Positions 8,283 to 17,302 of a stretch of 64,000 nucleotides of DNA are shown here, one piece after another. The notes beneath the pieces are model-generated. The model saw only the letters and a list, made by a program, of their open reading frames with translations, searched no databases and had not been told where the DNA came from. The translations under genes and the position numbers were made by a program. The stretch's first letter is position 1. Every line of letters starts with the position of its first letter. The stretch comes from Pilimelia anulata (GTDB lineage Bacteria; Actinomycetota; Actinomycetes; Mycobacteriales; Micromonosporaceae): positions 372,001 to 436,000 of the forward strand of contig NZ_BMQB01000004.1 of NCBI RefSeq assembly GCF_014647895.1. The letters are read 5' to 3'.

Positions 8283-9058
8283 GGGCGGGTCGCCGTCACC
8301 GCCCAGACGCGGTGCGGGATCGACAGGACGTCGCCCGGGAAGTCCGCGGCGAGCAGCGCCCGCAGGTCCGCCGCGAACCGCGCCACCGCCCGCCGCGGCA
8401 GGCTCGCCCCCACCCCGGCGCTCGCCCGGATCCGGCCGACCCAGTCCGCCGGCCGGTACGGCACCGGCACGTCGAACGAGAACGTCTCGATCCCGGCGAA
8501 GCCGCCGACCGCCAGGTCGGTGAGCCAGCGCGGGTACAGGCCGGTGCCGCCGCCGAGGTACCAGGTCGGGTTGTGCCGCCGGATCAGCGCCTCCGTCGCC
8601 TCGACCACGTTGCCGGGCAGCGGCAGCCAGGAGAAGTGCGCGATGACCACCACCCCGCCCGGCCGCAGCAGCCGGTACACCTCGGCGGCGGCCGCGTCCG
8701 GCTCGAACCAGTGCCAGCACTCGCCCGCGGCGACCACGTCGAACGGCGGGTCGGCGGGCAGCCCGGTGCGCTCGGCGGAGCCGACCCGGTAGGTGACCGC
8801 GACGCCGGCGGTGGCGTCCAGCTCGCGGGCCCGGTCGAGCAGCGCGGGCGCCGGGTCGACGCCGGTGACGTCGGCGCCGGCGCCGGCGAACAGCCGGGCG
8901 AGGCTGCCGGTACCGGTGCCGAGGTCCAGCACCCGCCGGCCGGCGGCGGTGACGCCGCGGGCGGCGAGCCGGTCCAGCAGCTCGGGCGGGAAGCCGGCGC
9001 GGTGGCGGGCGTAGTCGTCGGCGGTGCGGCCGAAGTCCGGCGGGTCGGGTCGGTCCAC
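8237..9058 (-). CDS. class I SAM-dependent methyltransferase
   Basis: This is a 273-residue protein with the Rossmann methyltransferase fold. Motif I is V-L-D-L-G-T-G-T-G (residues 43-51), the acidic end of strand 2 is V-T-G-V-D-P, and the post-motif block is L-R-P-G-G-V-V-V-I-A-H-F-S-W. It resembles the small-molecule (ubiE/SmtA-like) group, and the substrate cannot be told. The GTG at 9058 has GGAGGGG upstream. The last residues are an imperfect repeat, and the stop codon lies inside a tRNA-like sequence, so the native C terminus may have been altered. Confidence 0.88.
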   Translation of the reverse strand: MDRPDPPDFGRTADDYARHRAGFPPELLDRLAARGVTAAGRRVLDLGTGTGSLARLFAGAGADVTGVDPAPALLDRARELDATAGVAVTYRVGSAERTGLPADPPFDVVAAGECWHWFEPDAAAAEVYRLLRPGGVVVIAHFSWLPLPGNVVEATEALIRRHNPTWYLGGGTGLYPRWLTDLAVGGFAGIETFSFDVPVPYRPADWVGRIRASAGVGASLPRRAVARFAADLRALLAADFPGDVLSIPHRVWAVTATRPADERATAGDERATA

Positions 9059-9090
9059 CCTGATCCCCTCCTGCGGGCGAACGGTTCGGG

Positions 9091-10641
9091 TCAGGCCGCG
9101 GCGGGGAGGAGGTCGTCGGCCGCCGCGGCGCCGGCCGGCGACCAGGCCGCGTGGCCGCGGGCGGACCACAGCGGGACCAGGGGGAGGTCGCGCAGCGCGA
9201 GGTTCTCGGCGAGCCGGTGGTCGCGCAGGCGCGCCGCGGGGTCGCCGGCGGCCGCCGCACCGGCCAGGTACCCGGCCACCCCCGGCACGGCGGAGGCCAG
9301 GTCGCGCAGCACCGGGTCCGCGCTCGGGTACGGCAGCGCGTGGTCGACCAGGTACAGCCCATCGACCACGCCGACCGGCGCATCCCCGGCCGCGCCCGCG
9401 GGTGCGGCCGTCGGCGTTGCCGCCCCGGGTCGGACCCGGTTCGGCGCACCGGGGGTGTCGGGCGTCGGTGTGCCGGGCAGGGGTTCGGCGTGGATCGGCA
9501 CCTGGAGGGCGTGGCCGAGGCGGTCCGCCAGCGCCGTCGCCCAGCGCGCCTGCGCCGGCCCGTACCGGAGCCGGATCGGGCCCGCCGGCGCGCCGCCGAC
9601 CTCGCCCAGCGCCGCCCGGGCCGCCGCCTCGTCGTACAGGCAGGCCAGGCACGCCCGCTCGCGCGCCAGGGGTACCGCCGGCGGCAGCAGTGCCCGCAGC
9701 GGCGCGACCCGGTGCCCGAGCGCGCCGGCGGCCAGCGCCTCCCGGTCGATCATGAGCGACAGGGCGTGCCGGACGGTCGGGTCGGCGAACCGCCGGTCGC
9801 CCGGCGCGAAGCCGAGGTACGCGGCCGCGGGCTCCGGCCAGGTCCGGCTGCGCGGGCCGGGGTCGTCGGCCCGGTCCGGCGGTACGTCGGTGGCCAGGTC
9901 GAGGTTGCCGGCGCGGAGGGCGCGGCCCTGCGCGTCCGCCGCGAACACCCGCAGGTCCAGCCGCGCGGCGCGGGCCGGGGTGGGCCCGCTGTAGTCGGCG
10001 AAGCGCAGCAGCGTCGCGCCGCGGCCCGGCCGCCAGGCCCGGGCCAGCCGGTACGGCCCGGTGCCGACCGGCCGGCGGGCGAAGGCGGCCCAGTCGCCGC
10101 CGGCCAGCGCCGCCGCGGGCAGCGGCACCAGCGCGGGCGCCGCGAGGACGGCGGGCAGCTCGGCGAACGGCGCGTCCAGGCGCACTCCGACGGTGTGCGG
10201 GTCGACCTCGCGCAGCCCGGCCACCTCGCCGCTGCCGAGCGTGGCGCCGTGTACCCGGAGCGTGTCGGCGAGCAGGCTGCCGCTGCGCCAGCGCTGCGCG
10301 AGCCCCGCCCGCCAGGCGCCGACGAGGGTCGCTGCGGTGACCTCCGTACCGTCGTGGAACCGCCACCCCGGCCGCAGCCGGACGGTCCAGTCGCGCTGGT
10401 CCGGGCTGGTCACCGCGGCGGCGAGCCGGGGCACGGCGCGGCCGGCGGCGTCGACCTCGGTCAGCGGCGTCCACAGTGCCCGGCCGACCAGCCGGCCGGG
10501 GGCGTCGGCGACGAGACCGGGCAGCAGCGTCGCCGGCTCGGCCAGCCCGACAGCGGGGGCGCGGTCGGGCGCCGCCGCCCACGCGCCCGCGGCGACCGCC
10601 AGCGCGGCCGCGACGGTGCCGACGAACCATCGGGCGCGCAT
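9091..10641 (-). CDS. ABC transporter substrate-binding protein, family 5 (peptide/nickel type)
   Basis: This is a 516-residue exported solute-binding protein. The N terminus has R-A-R-W followed by a hydrophobic signal region (F-V-G-T-V-A-A-A-L-A-V-A-A-G). Residues about 55-400 carry family-5 landmarks: L-R-P-G-W-R-F-H-D-G-T-E-V-T-A near 88-102, R-R-P-V-G-T-G-P-Y-R near 190-199 and P-T-V-R-H-A-L-S-L-M-I-D-R near 268-280. No lipobox cysteine is obvious and no permease or ATPase genes adjoin it, so it is an orphan binding component. It is divergent from the LVIVD protein gene. Confidence 0.82.
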   Translation of the reverse strand: MRARWFVGTVAAALAVAAGAWAAAPDRAPAVGLAEPATLLPGLVADAPGRLVGRALWTPLTEVDAAGRAVPRLAAAVTSPDQRDWTVRLRPGWRFHDGTEVTAATLVGAWRAGLAQRWRSGSLLADTLRVHGATLGSGEVAGLREVDPHTVGVRLDAPFAELPAVLAAPALVPLPAAALAGGDWAAFARRPVGTGPYRLARAWRPGRGATLLRFADYSGPTPARAARLDLRVFAADAQGRALRAGNLDLATDVPPDRADDPGPRSRTWPEPAAAYLGFAPGDRRFADPTVRHALSLMIDREALAAGALGHRVAPLRALLPPAVPLARERACLACLYDEAAARAALGEVGGAPAGPIRLRYGPAQARWATALADRLGHALQVPIHAEPLPGTPTPDTPGAPNRVRPGAATPTAAPAGAAGDAPVGVVDGLYLVDHALPYPSADPVLRDLASAVPGVAGYLAGAAAAGDPAARLRDHRLAENLALRDLPLVPLWSARGHAAWSPAGAAAADDLLPAAA

Positions 10642-10731
10642 GCGCGGATTATGCCAGCCACGAGGTTGTCTGTGCTGACGCTCGTCCATATCCTGTCGGT
10701 GCCGGCGCGCCGCCCGTGGAGGAGTGTGGCC

Positions 10732-12114
10732 ATGTCCGTAATGCGATCGTGGGCGTCCGGGAGCGGGCGGCCCTGGCCGGCGTTCGCCGGCGCGCTGACC
10801 GTGACCCTCGTCCTGACCGCCGGGCCGGCCCGGGCCTGCGACCCCGAGCAGCACCGGCACGCGGCGGCCGCCGCCGCGGCCGGGGGCCACGCCCACCACC
10901 GCGACGAGGGCGCGAGCAAGAACGTCAAGCTCGTCGGCACCGTGCCGGACGCCAAGGGCGCCATCTCGGTGAACTTCCTGACCTACGACGACGGCCGCGA
11001 CGTGATGCTGGTGTCCGGCACGTTCGGCCTGAAGGCGTACGACGTGGCCGACCCGGCCCAGCCGAAGCCGATCGGCGCGTTCACCCTGCCGAACATGTGG
11101 GAGACCGAGAACACCGAGGTCGACCCCGAGCGCAAGCTGGTGTTCCTGGCCCGGGACCCGCGGGCGTTCGGCGGGAACACCGACACGGGCGAGTCCGGCG
11201 TCTACACGGTCGACGCGAGCGACCCGACGAAGCTGCGCCAGCTCAGCTACGTGAAGGTGCCGTCCGGGCACACGACGAGCTGCGTCAACAAGTGCCGGTA
11301 CCTGTGGACCGGCGGCCCGTCCAAGGCCAAGAACATGCCCGCCGACTGGGGCGGCCGGCCGATCTGGGTGACCGACATGCGCGACCCGGCGAAGCCGACG
11401 GTGTACCCGGACCCGATCGACCTGAACCGCAACGACGGCAAGACCGACTACGTGCACGACGTCCAGCTCGACGCCGCGGGCGTGGCCTGGGTGTCCGGGC
11501 GCGGCGGCGTGCGCGGGTACTGGACCGAGGGCGAGCACGCCGACCCGGTGACCGGCAAGACCCGGACGGCGACCGCGAGCGACCCCGTCCCGTACGCCGG
11601 CGGCGGCATCGCCGAGACCGCGGCCCCATCCCGGTTCATGCACAACAGCTTCCGGCCGACCGGCAACCGCCGCGGCGACGGCGGGTCGGCGCGCGACGAC
11701 CTGCTGTACATCACGGAGGAGTCGTTCGTCTCCGGCTGCGCCGGCGACGGCGTGCTGGTGATCGCTTCGATCGCCGGTTCGGAGAAGGGCCAGGCGTGGA
11801 AGTCGACGCCGCAGCAGCCGTACCGGCTGACCACCGTCGGCACCTGGAGCGTCGCCGGCCAGGACGGCACCGACAAGAACAGCGCCGACTGCTCGGCGCA
11901 CTACTTCGACATCAGCGGGAAGATCCTGGCGCAGTCGTTCTACGCGCAGGGCACCCGGTTCCTGGACATCTCGGACCCGAGCAACCCGCGGCAGGTCGCG
12001 TACCACCGACCGGGCGACGCGGCGTCGTGGGCGCCGTTCTGGCACAAGGGCCTGGCGTACGTGGCGGACAACAAGCGCGGCGTGGACGTGCTGAAGCTGG
12101 AGGGCGTCGAGTGA
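10732..12114 (+). CDS. secreted LVIVD-repeat beta-propeller protein
   Basis: This is a 460-residue protein with a signal peptide ending near A-R-A (about residue 34). Next comes a short histidine-rich stretch (residues about 41-58, including H-R-H and H-A-H-H). The mature part contains several LVIVD-type blades: V-M-L-V-S-G-T-F-G-L-K-A-Y-D-V near 86-100, then Y-T-V-D-A-S-D-P-T-K, I-W-V-T-D-M-R-D-P-A-K-P and F-L-D-I-S-D-P-S-N-P. GGAGGAGTG precedes the ATG. Such proteins are often surface or exported; the His-rich linker suggests possible metal contact, which is inference. The downstream region is empty for about 500 bases. Confidence 0.83.
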   Translation: MSVMRSWASGSGRPWPAFAGALTVTLVLTAGPARACDPEQHRHAAAAAAAGGHAHHRDEGASKNVKLVGTVPDAKGAISVNFLTYDDGRDVMLVSGTFGLKAYDVADPAQPKPIGAFTLPNMWETENTEVDPERKLVFLARDPRAFGGNTDTGESGVYTVDASDPTKLRQLSYVKVPSGHTTSCVNKCRYLWTGGPSKAKNMPADWGGRPIWVTDMRDPAKPTVYPDPIDLNRNDGKTDYVHDVQLDAAGVAWVSGRGGVRGYWTEGEHADPVTGKTRTATASDPVPYAGGGIAETAAPSRFMHNSFRPTGNRRGDGGSARDDLLYITEESFVSGCAGDGVLVIASIAGSEKGQAWKSTPQQPYRLTTVGTWSVAGQDGTDKNSADCSAHYFDISGKILAQSFYAQGTRFLDISDPSNPRQVAYHRPGDAASWAPFWHKGLAYVADNKRGVDVLKLEGVE

Positions 12115-12633
12115 CGGGCGGTCGGGGCGCCGGACCGGTGCCCCGACCGCGCGGAGGCACCCGAATCCGCAGTCCGTGGCGCGGCGTCCCCGCAGCGGCG
12201 CGGAGGTGATGCATGATCGTCTCCGGTCACGAATGGCCGGCTGTCGGATAGCCGACATTCATTCGTTCACGTGAGTGCGGCGAAGTGTGATGCGTTTACG
12301 TTCGTCACTCGCTGTATCGCGGTTCCTGGGGCCGCGGTCCTGCTGTTCGCGGCCCGGCTTGCGTCGAACCGCGACGCCATTGGCCGAAACCACTGGTGAG
12401 GCCCACCTCGAGAGTTGACCGGGGTGCGCGCCTGCTCGTCGTGGGGTCCGTGGAATCGTGGTGGCAGTTGGAGTGCCTGCACGGAGCGTGACGAGCGAGA
12501 CGATCAATGCAGCGCTTTGACAGCGCTCTTGGGCTCTGTCAATATGCACTTGCGCAGCGATGGACGTTCCTCAATTCTCAAGGAGTGCGTTAGCCGCGCA
12601 AAGCACCGCAAGCCAATTCGGGGAGGAATTGCA
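12115..12633. other. 519-base intergenic region, GC transition
   Basis: No credible gene is seen. GC content falls visibly from about 12250 onward, marking the left edge of the low-GC cassette. The last 100 bases carry GGGAGGA at 12621-12627, the ribosome site of the secreted-protein gene. No clear transposase, inverted repeat end or att-like repeat is visible. Confidence 0.6.
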
Positions 12634-12966
12634 GTGCAAATGACGGCCAAAACAAGGTTTATTGCCAAGTCCGCAGTAGTCCTATTTCTCGGGGCCGGCG
12701 TGCTGATCGCGAGTGGGCCAGCTTACGGCGGTGGGACCGGCAACGTCGTACATAACTGCTATGGGCAGTGGTGGAACACGGCCTCAGCCCAAAAATGCAG
12801 CGTCGCCGGGGCATCGAGGCGTGGGCAGTACTATTCACGCACGACTTGCAGCGCCGAACCCGCTGATCGTGAGATTTGGGTCGGCCGCGACGTCGGCGAC
12901 AGCAGGACCGAGCCGCTCTCGGACTGCCTGTTCAGTGCCACCTATGTGCACACTTCATTCAGCTGA
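12634..12966 (+). CDS. small secreted cysteine-containing protein
   Basis: This is a 110-residue protein with an N-terminal signal peptide: basic residues (K-T-R-F-I-A-K), then a hydrophobic core (A-V-V-L-F-L-G-A-G-V-L-I-A) and a cleavage-like A-Y-G near residues 34-36. The mature part of roughly 75 residues is polar, has four cysteines and opens N-C-Y-G-Q-W-W-N-T-A. I do not recognise the family with certainty, though W-W-N-T-A small exported proteins occur in actinomycetes. The GTG at 12634 has GGGAGGA seven bases upstream; ATG at 12640 is an alternative. Base composition is lower in GC than the flanking chromosome. An ABC transporter follows 159 bases downstream. Confidence 0.7.
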   Translation: MQMTAKTRFIAKSAVVLFLGAGVLIASGPAYGGGTGNVVHNCYGQWWNTASAQKCSVAGASRRGQYYSRTTCSAEPADREIWVGRDVGDSRTEPLSDCLFSATYVHTSFS

Positions 12967-13125
12967 ATTGAGTTGGTGCAGCGCGTTATGGTAGCGGCGG
13001 CACTGCGACAGCAGTAGGCAACGTCGCCGGTTTCCTGATTCACGATCAGTGTGCCTATCCGCGACGCCTGCTGGTGGTCGTGTACCCTCTCACAGACTCC
13101 TGGATTCGTCACAGAAGGCGCCGGC

Positions 13126-13872
13126 ATGACGTTAACGCTGGAAGATATCTCGCAAGGGTACGGACGACGCCCGGTGATCGATCGGCTCAGCCTCGAGTTG
13201 TCACCGGGTGTCGTCGGCCTGCTCGGCCCAAATGGTGCAGGTAAGACCACGCTACTGCGCACCATGGCGACAGTGATGCCCCCGAAGGCAGGCACCATGA
13301 GTCTGGGAGCAGTGACCGTGACGGGCGAGCGGCAGGTGCGCCTGGTGCGCAACCAGATTGGCTATCTGCCGCAAGACTTCGGGTATGAGCCCGGCATGCG
13401 GGTTCTCGATTTCGTACGTTACGCGGCTTGGATGAGAGGGATGCCGTCACGGGACTGGGACGCCGCCGCTCGCGTAGCTCTGGAAAAGGTAGATCTACAC
13501 GACGAACGCCGAACGAGGATGAAGAAACTCTCTGGCGGAATGCGACGTCGTGCCGGTATAGCGTGGGCGATTGTCGGGGAGCCGCTACTGGTCTTGCTGG
13601 ATGAGCCGACGGTTGGACTCGACCCCCGACAGCGCCTCCAGTTCCGGAGAATTGTCTCCGGATTGAGCTCGTCAATTGTGGTGCTGAGCACTCACCTGAT
13701 CGACGACATCGATGCAGTATGCGATCGGGTGGTCGTTTTGCATGGTGGAGAGATCCGATTCGATGGAACTACTCGCGCTTTGGAGAATCTGGCACGCCAC
13801 GAATTGCCGGGCAACAGCGCGCTGGAGCGCGCATATATGAGCTTGCTGCCCGACGAGGAGCAGAACTTGTGA
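13126..13872 (+). CDS. ABC transporter ATP-binding protein
   Basis: This is a 248-residue nucleotide-binding subunit with Walker A G-P-N-G-A-G-K-T (residues 34-41), Q-loop L-P-Q-D-F-G (81-86), signature L-S-G-G-M (135-139), Walker B L-L-V-L-L-D-E-P (154-161) and the H-loop histidine in S-T-H-L. The G-L-D-P after Walker B and the overall layout match ABC-2 export systems that move peptides or antibiotics. Its stop overlaps the next gene by 4 bases (GTGA), so it forms an operon with two membrane proteins. Codon use is visibly less GC-rich than that of the neighbouring chromosome. Confidence 0.93.
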   Translation: MTLTLEDISQGYGRRPVIDRLSLELSPGVVGLLGPNGAGKTTLLRTMATVMPPKAGTMSLGAVTVTGERQVRLVRNQIGYLPQDFGYEPGMRVLDFVRYAAWMRGMPSRDWDAAARVALEKVDLHDERRTRMKKLSGGMRRRAGIAWAIVGEPLLVLLDEPTVGLDPRQRLQFRRIVSGLSSSIVVLSTHLIDDIDAVCDRVVVLHGGEIRFDGTTRALENLARHELPGNSALERAYMSLLPDEEQNL

Positions 13873-15149
13873 GAAGCGCCTTGGTCCTGCACCTGAGGAT
13901 GTCGCCGATTCGATGGATCTGGGTTCCGATGTTGGTACTCGACCTCGCCGTGCTTTTACTGCGCGGAAGCCACCACTGGATCGGGTCGTGGCCTGCCACC
14001 GGAGCCGCCGCGCAACTGCCGGCGTTCTTTCTCAGTATGTTGGCAGCAGGCGCTGCTGCCTGGTCAGCCGGGTCAACCACGCGCCACCGACTCGAGGAGC
14101 AACTGACTGCGGCCTCGAAGTCCCGAGTGAGATCCGAAGCCTACCGACTGTGCGCCACATTGATTCTGATGCTCATACCGTACCTGGCTGGTCAGGCCCT
14201 GGCATTCGGGCTCACCGCATGGACTTTTCCGTCGGGCTTGACCCTCTGGTTCGGATACTTCCTGATGGGGACTACGCTCCTGCTTCTCTCAACCGCGTGG
14301 GGATGGCTCTTCGGAAAGCATCTCGGTGCGGCGTTCGCTGCCGTATGTGCGTCGCTGAGCTGGGTGATGGCGGTACTGTTTTTTCTTATGTCATCAACCG
14401 ACGGAATTGTCGTCGTGAGCGGGCCGGTGTGGCAGCAGGTCGACAATTCCGGCGCGCTCGTCAGGACGTTGACGGCGATCGGTCTGTGTGTGGCAGTCGT
14501 TTGGATTCCCGACATCGCTCGCCGGAAGCGGCAACAGTTCGCCCCGCTGTACTCGTTGACACTGGTTGTGGCCGTGTGTTTCGTCATCGGCAACACAACG
14601 GGCATCATCGATCGGAAACGTCCTGCGAACCCGCTGTGCACCGACGGTGCGGTGACGATCTGTTTGTGGCCGGAACACGAAAAGTATCTACCCATGGTTC
14701 AGGCGATCAGTAACAGGATAGATCGTCTTCCGGAGGGCTTCGCACTTCCTACGCGACTTCAGGAAAAGGGCGTTGGTCCGGCCGACTCCAGCGATGATCA
14801 GTCGCGGTACCCGGATGCGCACGGCGAATTTCTTATCATCGAAGGGAGCCGCTGGTCTGTGGCGTCGAGTGTTTCGACGGCGATCGTCAAGGAGACTTTT
14901 GCGAACTGCGACTGGGGTGCGATACAGAGCGCCAGGGACATCCGACCCGACGCTATCGCCAGTTGGACCGAGTGGTTTATCGCTGGTGGAGGCGGGCGTG
15001 ACTACCGAACGAGCGGTGAGATGGATGACCTGCACCGGGCATGGCAACTCGCCGCGGATATCAGCCGCGACCTCCCGCCAGACGGTCAGGCGGCGTGGGT
15101 ACGCAGAGAACTCGTGGACCTGAAAGCGCGATACTGTGCCACGCGGTAG
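13869..15149 (+). CDS. ABC-2-like membrane protein with large external domain
   Basis: This is a 426-residue protein with about six hydrophobic helices in residues 10-255 (for example I-W-V-P-M-L-V-L-D-L-A-V-L-L-L near 17-31). A polar region of about 170 residues follows, beginning C-T-D-G-A-V-T-I-C-L-W-P-E-H. The C-x-W-P-E-H block recurs, as I recall, in membrane partners of actinomycete ABC exporters; no function is established. The GTG start lies inside the ATPase stop. It is probably the permease of this transporter. The paired cysteines at the base of the external domain might form a disulfide. Confidence 0.75.
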   Translation: MRSALVLHLRMSPIRWIWVPMLVLDLAVLLLRGSHHWIGSWPATGAAAQLPAFFLSMLAAGAAAWSAGSTTRHRLEEQLTAASKSRVRSEAYRLCATLILMLIPYLAGQALAFGLTAWTFPSGLTLWFGYFLMGTTLLLLSTAWGWLFGKHLGAAFAAVCASLSWVMAVLFFLMSSTDGIVVVSGPVWQQVDNSGALVRTLTAIGLCVAVVWIPDIARRKRQQFAPLYSLTLVVAVCFVIGNTTGIIDRKRPANPLCTDGAVTICLWPEHEKYLPMVQAISNRIDRLPEGFALPTRLQEKGVGPADSSDDQSRYPDAHGEFLIIEGSRWSVASSVSTAIVKETFANCDWGAIQSARDIRPDAIASWTEWFIAGGGGRDYRTSGEMDDLHRAWQLAADISRDLPPDGQAAWVRRELVDLKARYCATR

Positions 15150-15828
15150 CGATGCTCGCCTCAAGTGGCCGTTCCGTCCGTGCGCAACATTTGTGCGACT
15201 GCGGAACGGTGCGGCCGCAGTGTCGATTGGCCTGCTGCTCGGTATTCTGACCGCTGCTTTGGGCAAGTATGCGGTCGCATTACCGGCCGCGACAGAAGAC
15301 CGCGCAGTCGTCCCCATGTGGCGATTGCTGGCCATGGGTGCAGGTGTGTTGCCGGCACTTGCTCTACACAGTTCGTTGGCGGACTTGGAGCAGCAGACGT
15401 CCACCATTCGCAAGATGGAGCGACGATATCTCGCCGGTGTGGCGACGGCGACAGGGTTAGCCTACCTGGCGGCAGCCGCGGTGACGTTGCCTATAACGTT
15501 GATAGCAGTGTTGGCGCGATCCATTGTTGGTTGGCTGGGCCTGTCGCTTCTCTCGGGCAGGTTTCTCGGGTGGAGATTGTCTTGGGGTGCACCAATCATG
15601 ATCTTTGCTGTACTGGTCTACTGGGGGACCGGAGGTGATGGTCAAGTTTATGAGTGGTGGGAGTTCTCCGCGCGCCCGCACAGTGATTCGGCCAGCATGG
15701 CGCTGTGCCTCGTGCTGTTTGCCGTCGGCGTGTGTGCGCAGGCCATGACACCGTGGCGGATCCGGCGTCTGACATCGGTGCCGCAGGCCGGACGCCGGGG
15801 ATCTCGCCCTCTGCGGCGACATACCTGA
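15136..15828 (+). CDS. second membrane protein of the ABC cassette
   Basis: This is a 230-residue hydrophobic protein with about six predicted helices (for example S-I-G-L-L-L-G-I-L-T-A-A-L-G and I-M-I-F-A-V-L-V-Y-W-G-T). A basic tail follows. The GTG start overlaps the previous gene by 14 bases, so translation is probably coupled. No motif identifies a substrate. Together with the ATPase and the larger membrane protein it would complete an ABC-2 exporter or a self-protection pump. The coding sequence stops 181 bases before the tRNA-Arg gene. Confidence 0.7.
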   Translation: MPRGSDARLKWPFRPCATFVRLRNGAAAVSIGLLLGILTAALGKYAVALPAATEDRAVVPMWRLLAMGAGVLPALALHSSLADLEQQTSTIRKMERRYLAGVATATGLAYLAAAAVTLPITLIAVLARSIVGWLGLSLLSGRFLGWRLSWGAPIMIFAVLVYWGTGGDGQVYEWWEFSARPHSDSASMALCLVLFAVGVCAQAMTPWRIRRLTSVPQAGRRGSRPLRRHT

Positions 15829-16009
15829 CAACCCGCCGTGGAGTGCATCGTTGCGGCAGCCGGGCCGAGTCGAGCGCCGGCCTCGCCGGTCCGGTGCGCC
15901 GAGCCATTGGGCCGCGTTGACCGGCGATCCGCCGGGGGTCGCGGTCGTCCGAGCTCGCGGGGCGGCTGCGCCGGGGTGGTCGGGCGGCCGCTGGCGGGGT
16001 CGCGCGGAG

Positions 16010-16082
16010 CGCGCCCGGCAGGATTCGAACCTGCGACCAACTGCTTAGAAGGCAGCTGCTCTATCCGCTGAGCTACGAGCGC
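16010..16082 (-). tRNA. tRNA-Arg(TCT)
   Basis: This is a 73-base cloverleaf on the minus strand. The acceptor GCGCTCG pairs with CGGGCGC (one G-T wobble), followed by discriminator G. The T arm GCAGG-TTCGAAT-CCTGC is perfect, and the anticodon loop CTTCTAA gives anticodon TCT (16047-16049). CCA is not encoded. Its 3' end faces the low-GC ABC cassette, and tRNA 3' ends are common insertion points. Confidence 0.96.
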
Positions 16083-16174
16083 CGGGCCCGGGGAGGGCCG
16101 AAAGCAGGCTACCGTCTCGGCGGAATCGACGATGTGCCACGGGTCACCTGCTGACGTACCGGGGCAATCCGGGC

Positions 16175-17122
16175 TCAGTTCTCCACGTACGCGCCGAGCC
16201 AGCGCCCCCATTCGGTGAACAGGCGCTCGCGCACGTCCGGCGCGGACAGCGTCAGGTCGTGCAGGCCGCCCGCCACCCGGACGAGCGTCACGTGCCGGCC
16301 CAGCGCCGGTGCCCAGCGCGCCATGTGCGCGACATCCAGCACCGCGTCGGTGTGCCGTACCACGTCGTGCCAGCGGCCGCCGGTGTAGCTGCGGGTCGAG
16401 CTGGTGAGCAGGACCGGGGCGTCGATCGCCAGGCCCGCGCGCAGTCGCCGCTGCCCGTCCCGGATCGCGTGCAGCCAGCCGGCCCGCACCGGGAAGCCGG
16501 TCAGCGGCTTCCACGCCAGGTCGTACTCCCACGCGCCCCGCCGCGAGCGGTGCAGGCTCTCGCCGTAGTGCGCGGCCAGGCCGGCGGCGACCTGCTGCCG
16601 CGGCGCCGCCCGCCCGACCCGGGCCAGCGCGGTCAGCACCGGCCGGCGCATCAGCCAGGGGGCGCGGAAGTCGAAGAACGGGCTGTTCAGCAGCACCCCG
16701 TCGACCAGCCCGGCGGCCCGCCGGTCGTGCGCCCACAGCGCCGCGATCAGGCCGCCGGTGGAGTGGCCGAGCAGCAGCAGCCGGTCGTGCGCGTCGTCCT
16801 CCCGGATGATCCGGACGGCCTCGGTCAGCTCCGGGTCGTACTCGGCCAGGCTGCGGCAGAAGTTCGGCGTCTGGTGCGGGAGCAGGCTGCGGCCGTGCTT
16901 GCGCAGGTCGAGCGCGTAGAAGTCCCAGCCGCGGTCGACCAGGAAGTCGGCCAGGTGGGCCTGGAAGAAGTAGTCGACGAACCCGTGCAGGTAGAGCACC
17001 GCCCGCCCGCTCGGCCGCGGCGCCCGCCGCCGGACCAGCGTCGCGACGACCGGCCCCTCGTCGTCGGGCGCGAGGTCGAGGGTCATTTTCTCGTACGGCG
17101 GGCCGAGCAGGTCCGTCTCCAT
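16175..17122 (-). CDS. alpha/beta hydrolase (serine aminopeptidase-like)
   Basis: This is a 315-residue cytosolic alpha/beta hydrolase of the lysophospholipase/monoglyceride-lipase-like (hydrolase_4) group. The oxyanion strand carries Y-L-H-G-F-V-D-Y near residues 48-55. The nucleophile elbow is G-H-S-T-G-G (serine near residue 121), and the late histidine is in G-G-L-H-D-L-T-L. The substrate is probably a lipid ester or similar but is not determined. The ATG is preceded at close range by a TACGAT element with no ribosome site, which suggests a leaderless transcript. Confidence 0.86.
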   Translation of the reverse strand: METDLLGPPYEKMTLDLAPDDEGPVVATLVRRRAPRPSGRAVLYLHGFVDYFFQAHLADFLVDRGWDFYALDLRKHGRSLLPHQTPNFCRSLAEYDPELTEAVRIIREDDAHDRLLLLGHSTGGLIAALWAHDRRAAGLVDGVLLNSPFFDFRAPWLMRRPVLTALARVGRAAPRQQVAAGLAAHYGESLHRSRRGAWEYDLAWKPLTGFPVRAGWLHAIRDGQRRLRAGLAIDAPVLLTSSTRSYTGGRWHDVVRHTDAVLDVAHMARWAPALGRHVTLVRVAGGLHDLTLSAPDVRERLFTEWGRWLGAYVEN

Positions 17123-17128
17123 GACCGG

Positions 17129-17134
17129 ATCGTA
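17129..17134 (-). promoter_or_regulatory. candidate -10 element of a leaderless promoter
   Basis: TACGAT on the minus strand lies 6 bases before the hydrolase ATG. In actinomycetes a TANNNT box 6-8 bases from the start codon is typical of leaderless transcripts. No good -35 match is evident. Confidence 0.4.
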
Positions 17135-17302
17135 CGACCGGTACGCCCCCGTTGGTGGCGCTTCGCACGGCGTCGCATTCCGGACGTGCCGGGCATCGCC
17201 GCCCTCGTCCACAGGACGGCTCCCGTCCACAGGGGAGGCGGTGCGGCGGTGGCGGCCGGCCCGGCCCGGCGGCGAGGGTGGCGGCCGAGGCGAGGAGGGC
17301 CG

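Noticed and set aside
9091..12258. Very long antisense frames such as minus 10642-12258, plus 46207-49092 and minus 44603-46293
   Set aside because: They oppose genes with clear families, have no ribosome site and read Arg/Ala/Pro-rich sequence typical of high-GC shadow frames.
12634..12966. Lactococcin 972-type bacteriocin
   Set aside because: The mature part lacks that family's Gly/Ser/Tyr pattern and instead has four cysteines; only the neighbourhood is similar.
8230..16082. The 18-bp tRNA-Arg match and the tRNA-Arg gene as att sites of an 8-kb island
   Set aside because: The two copies are in inverted, not direct, orientation, no integrase lies between, and most genes there have normal high GC.
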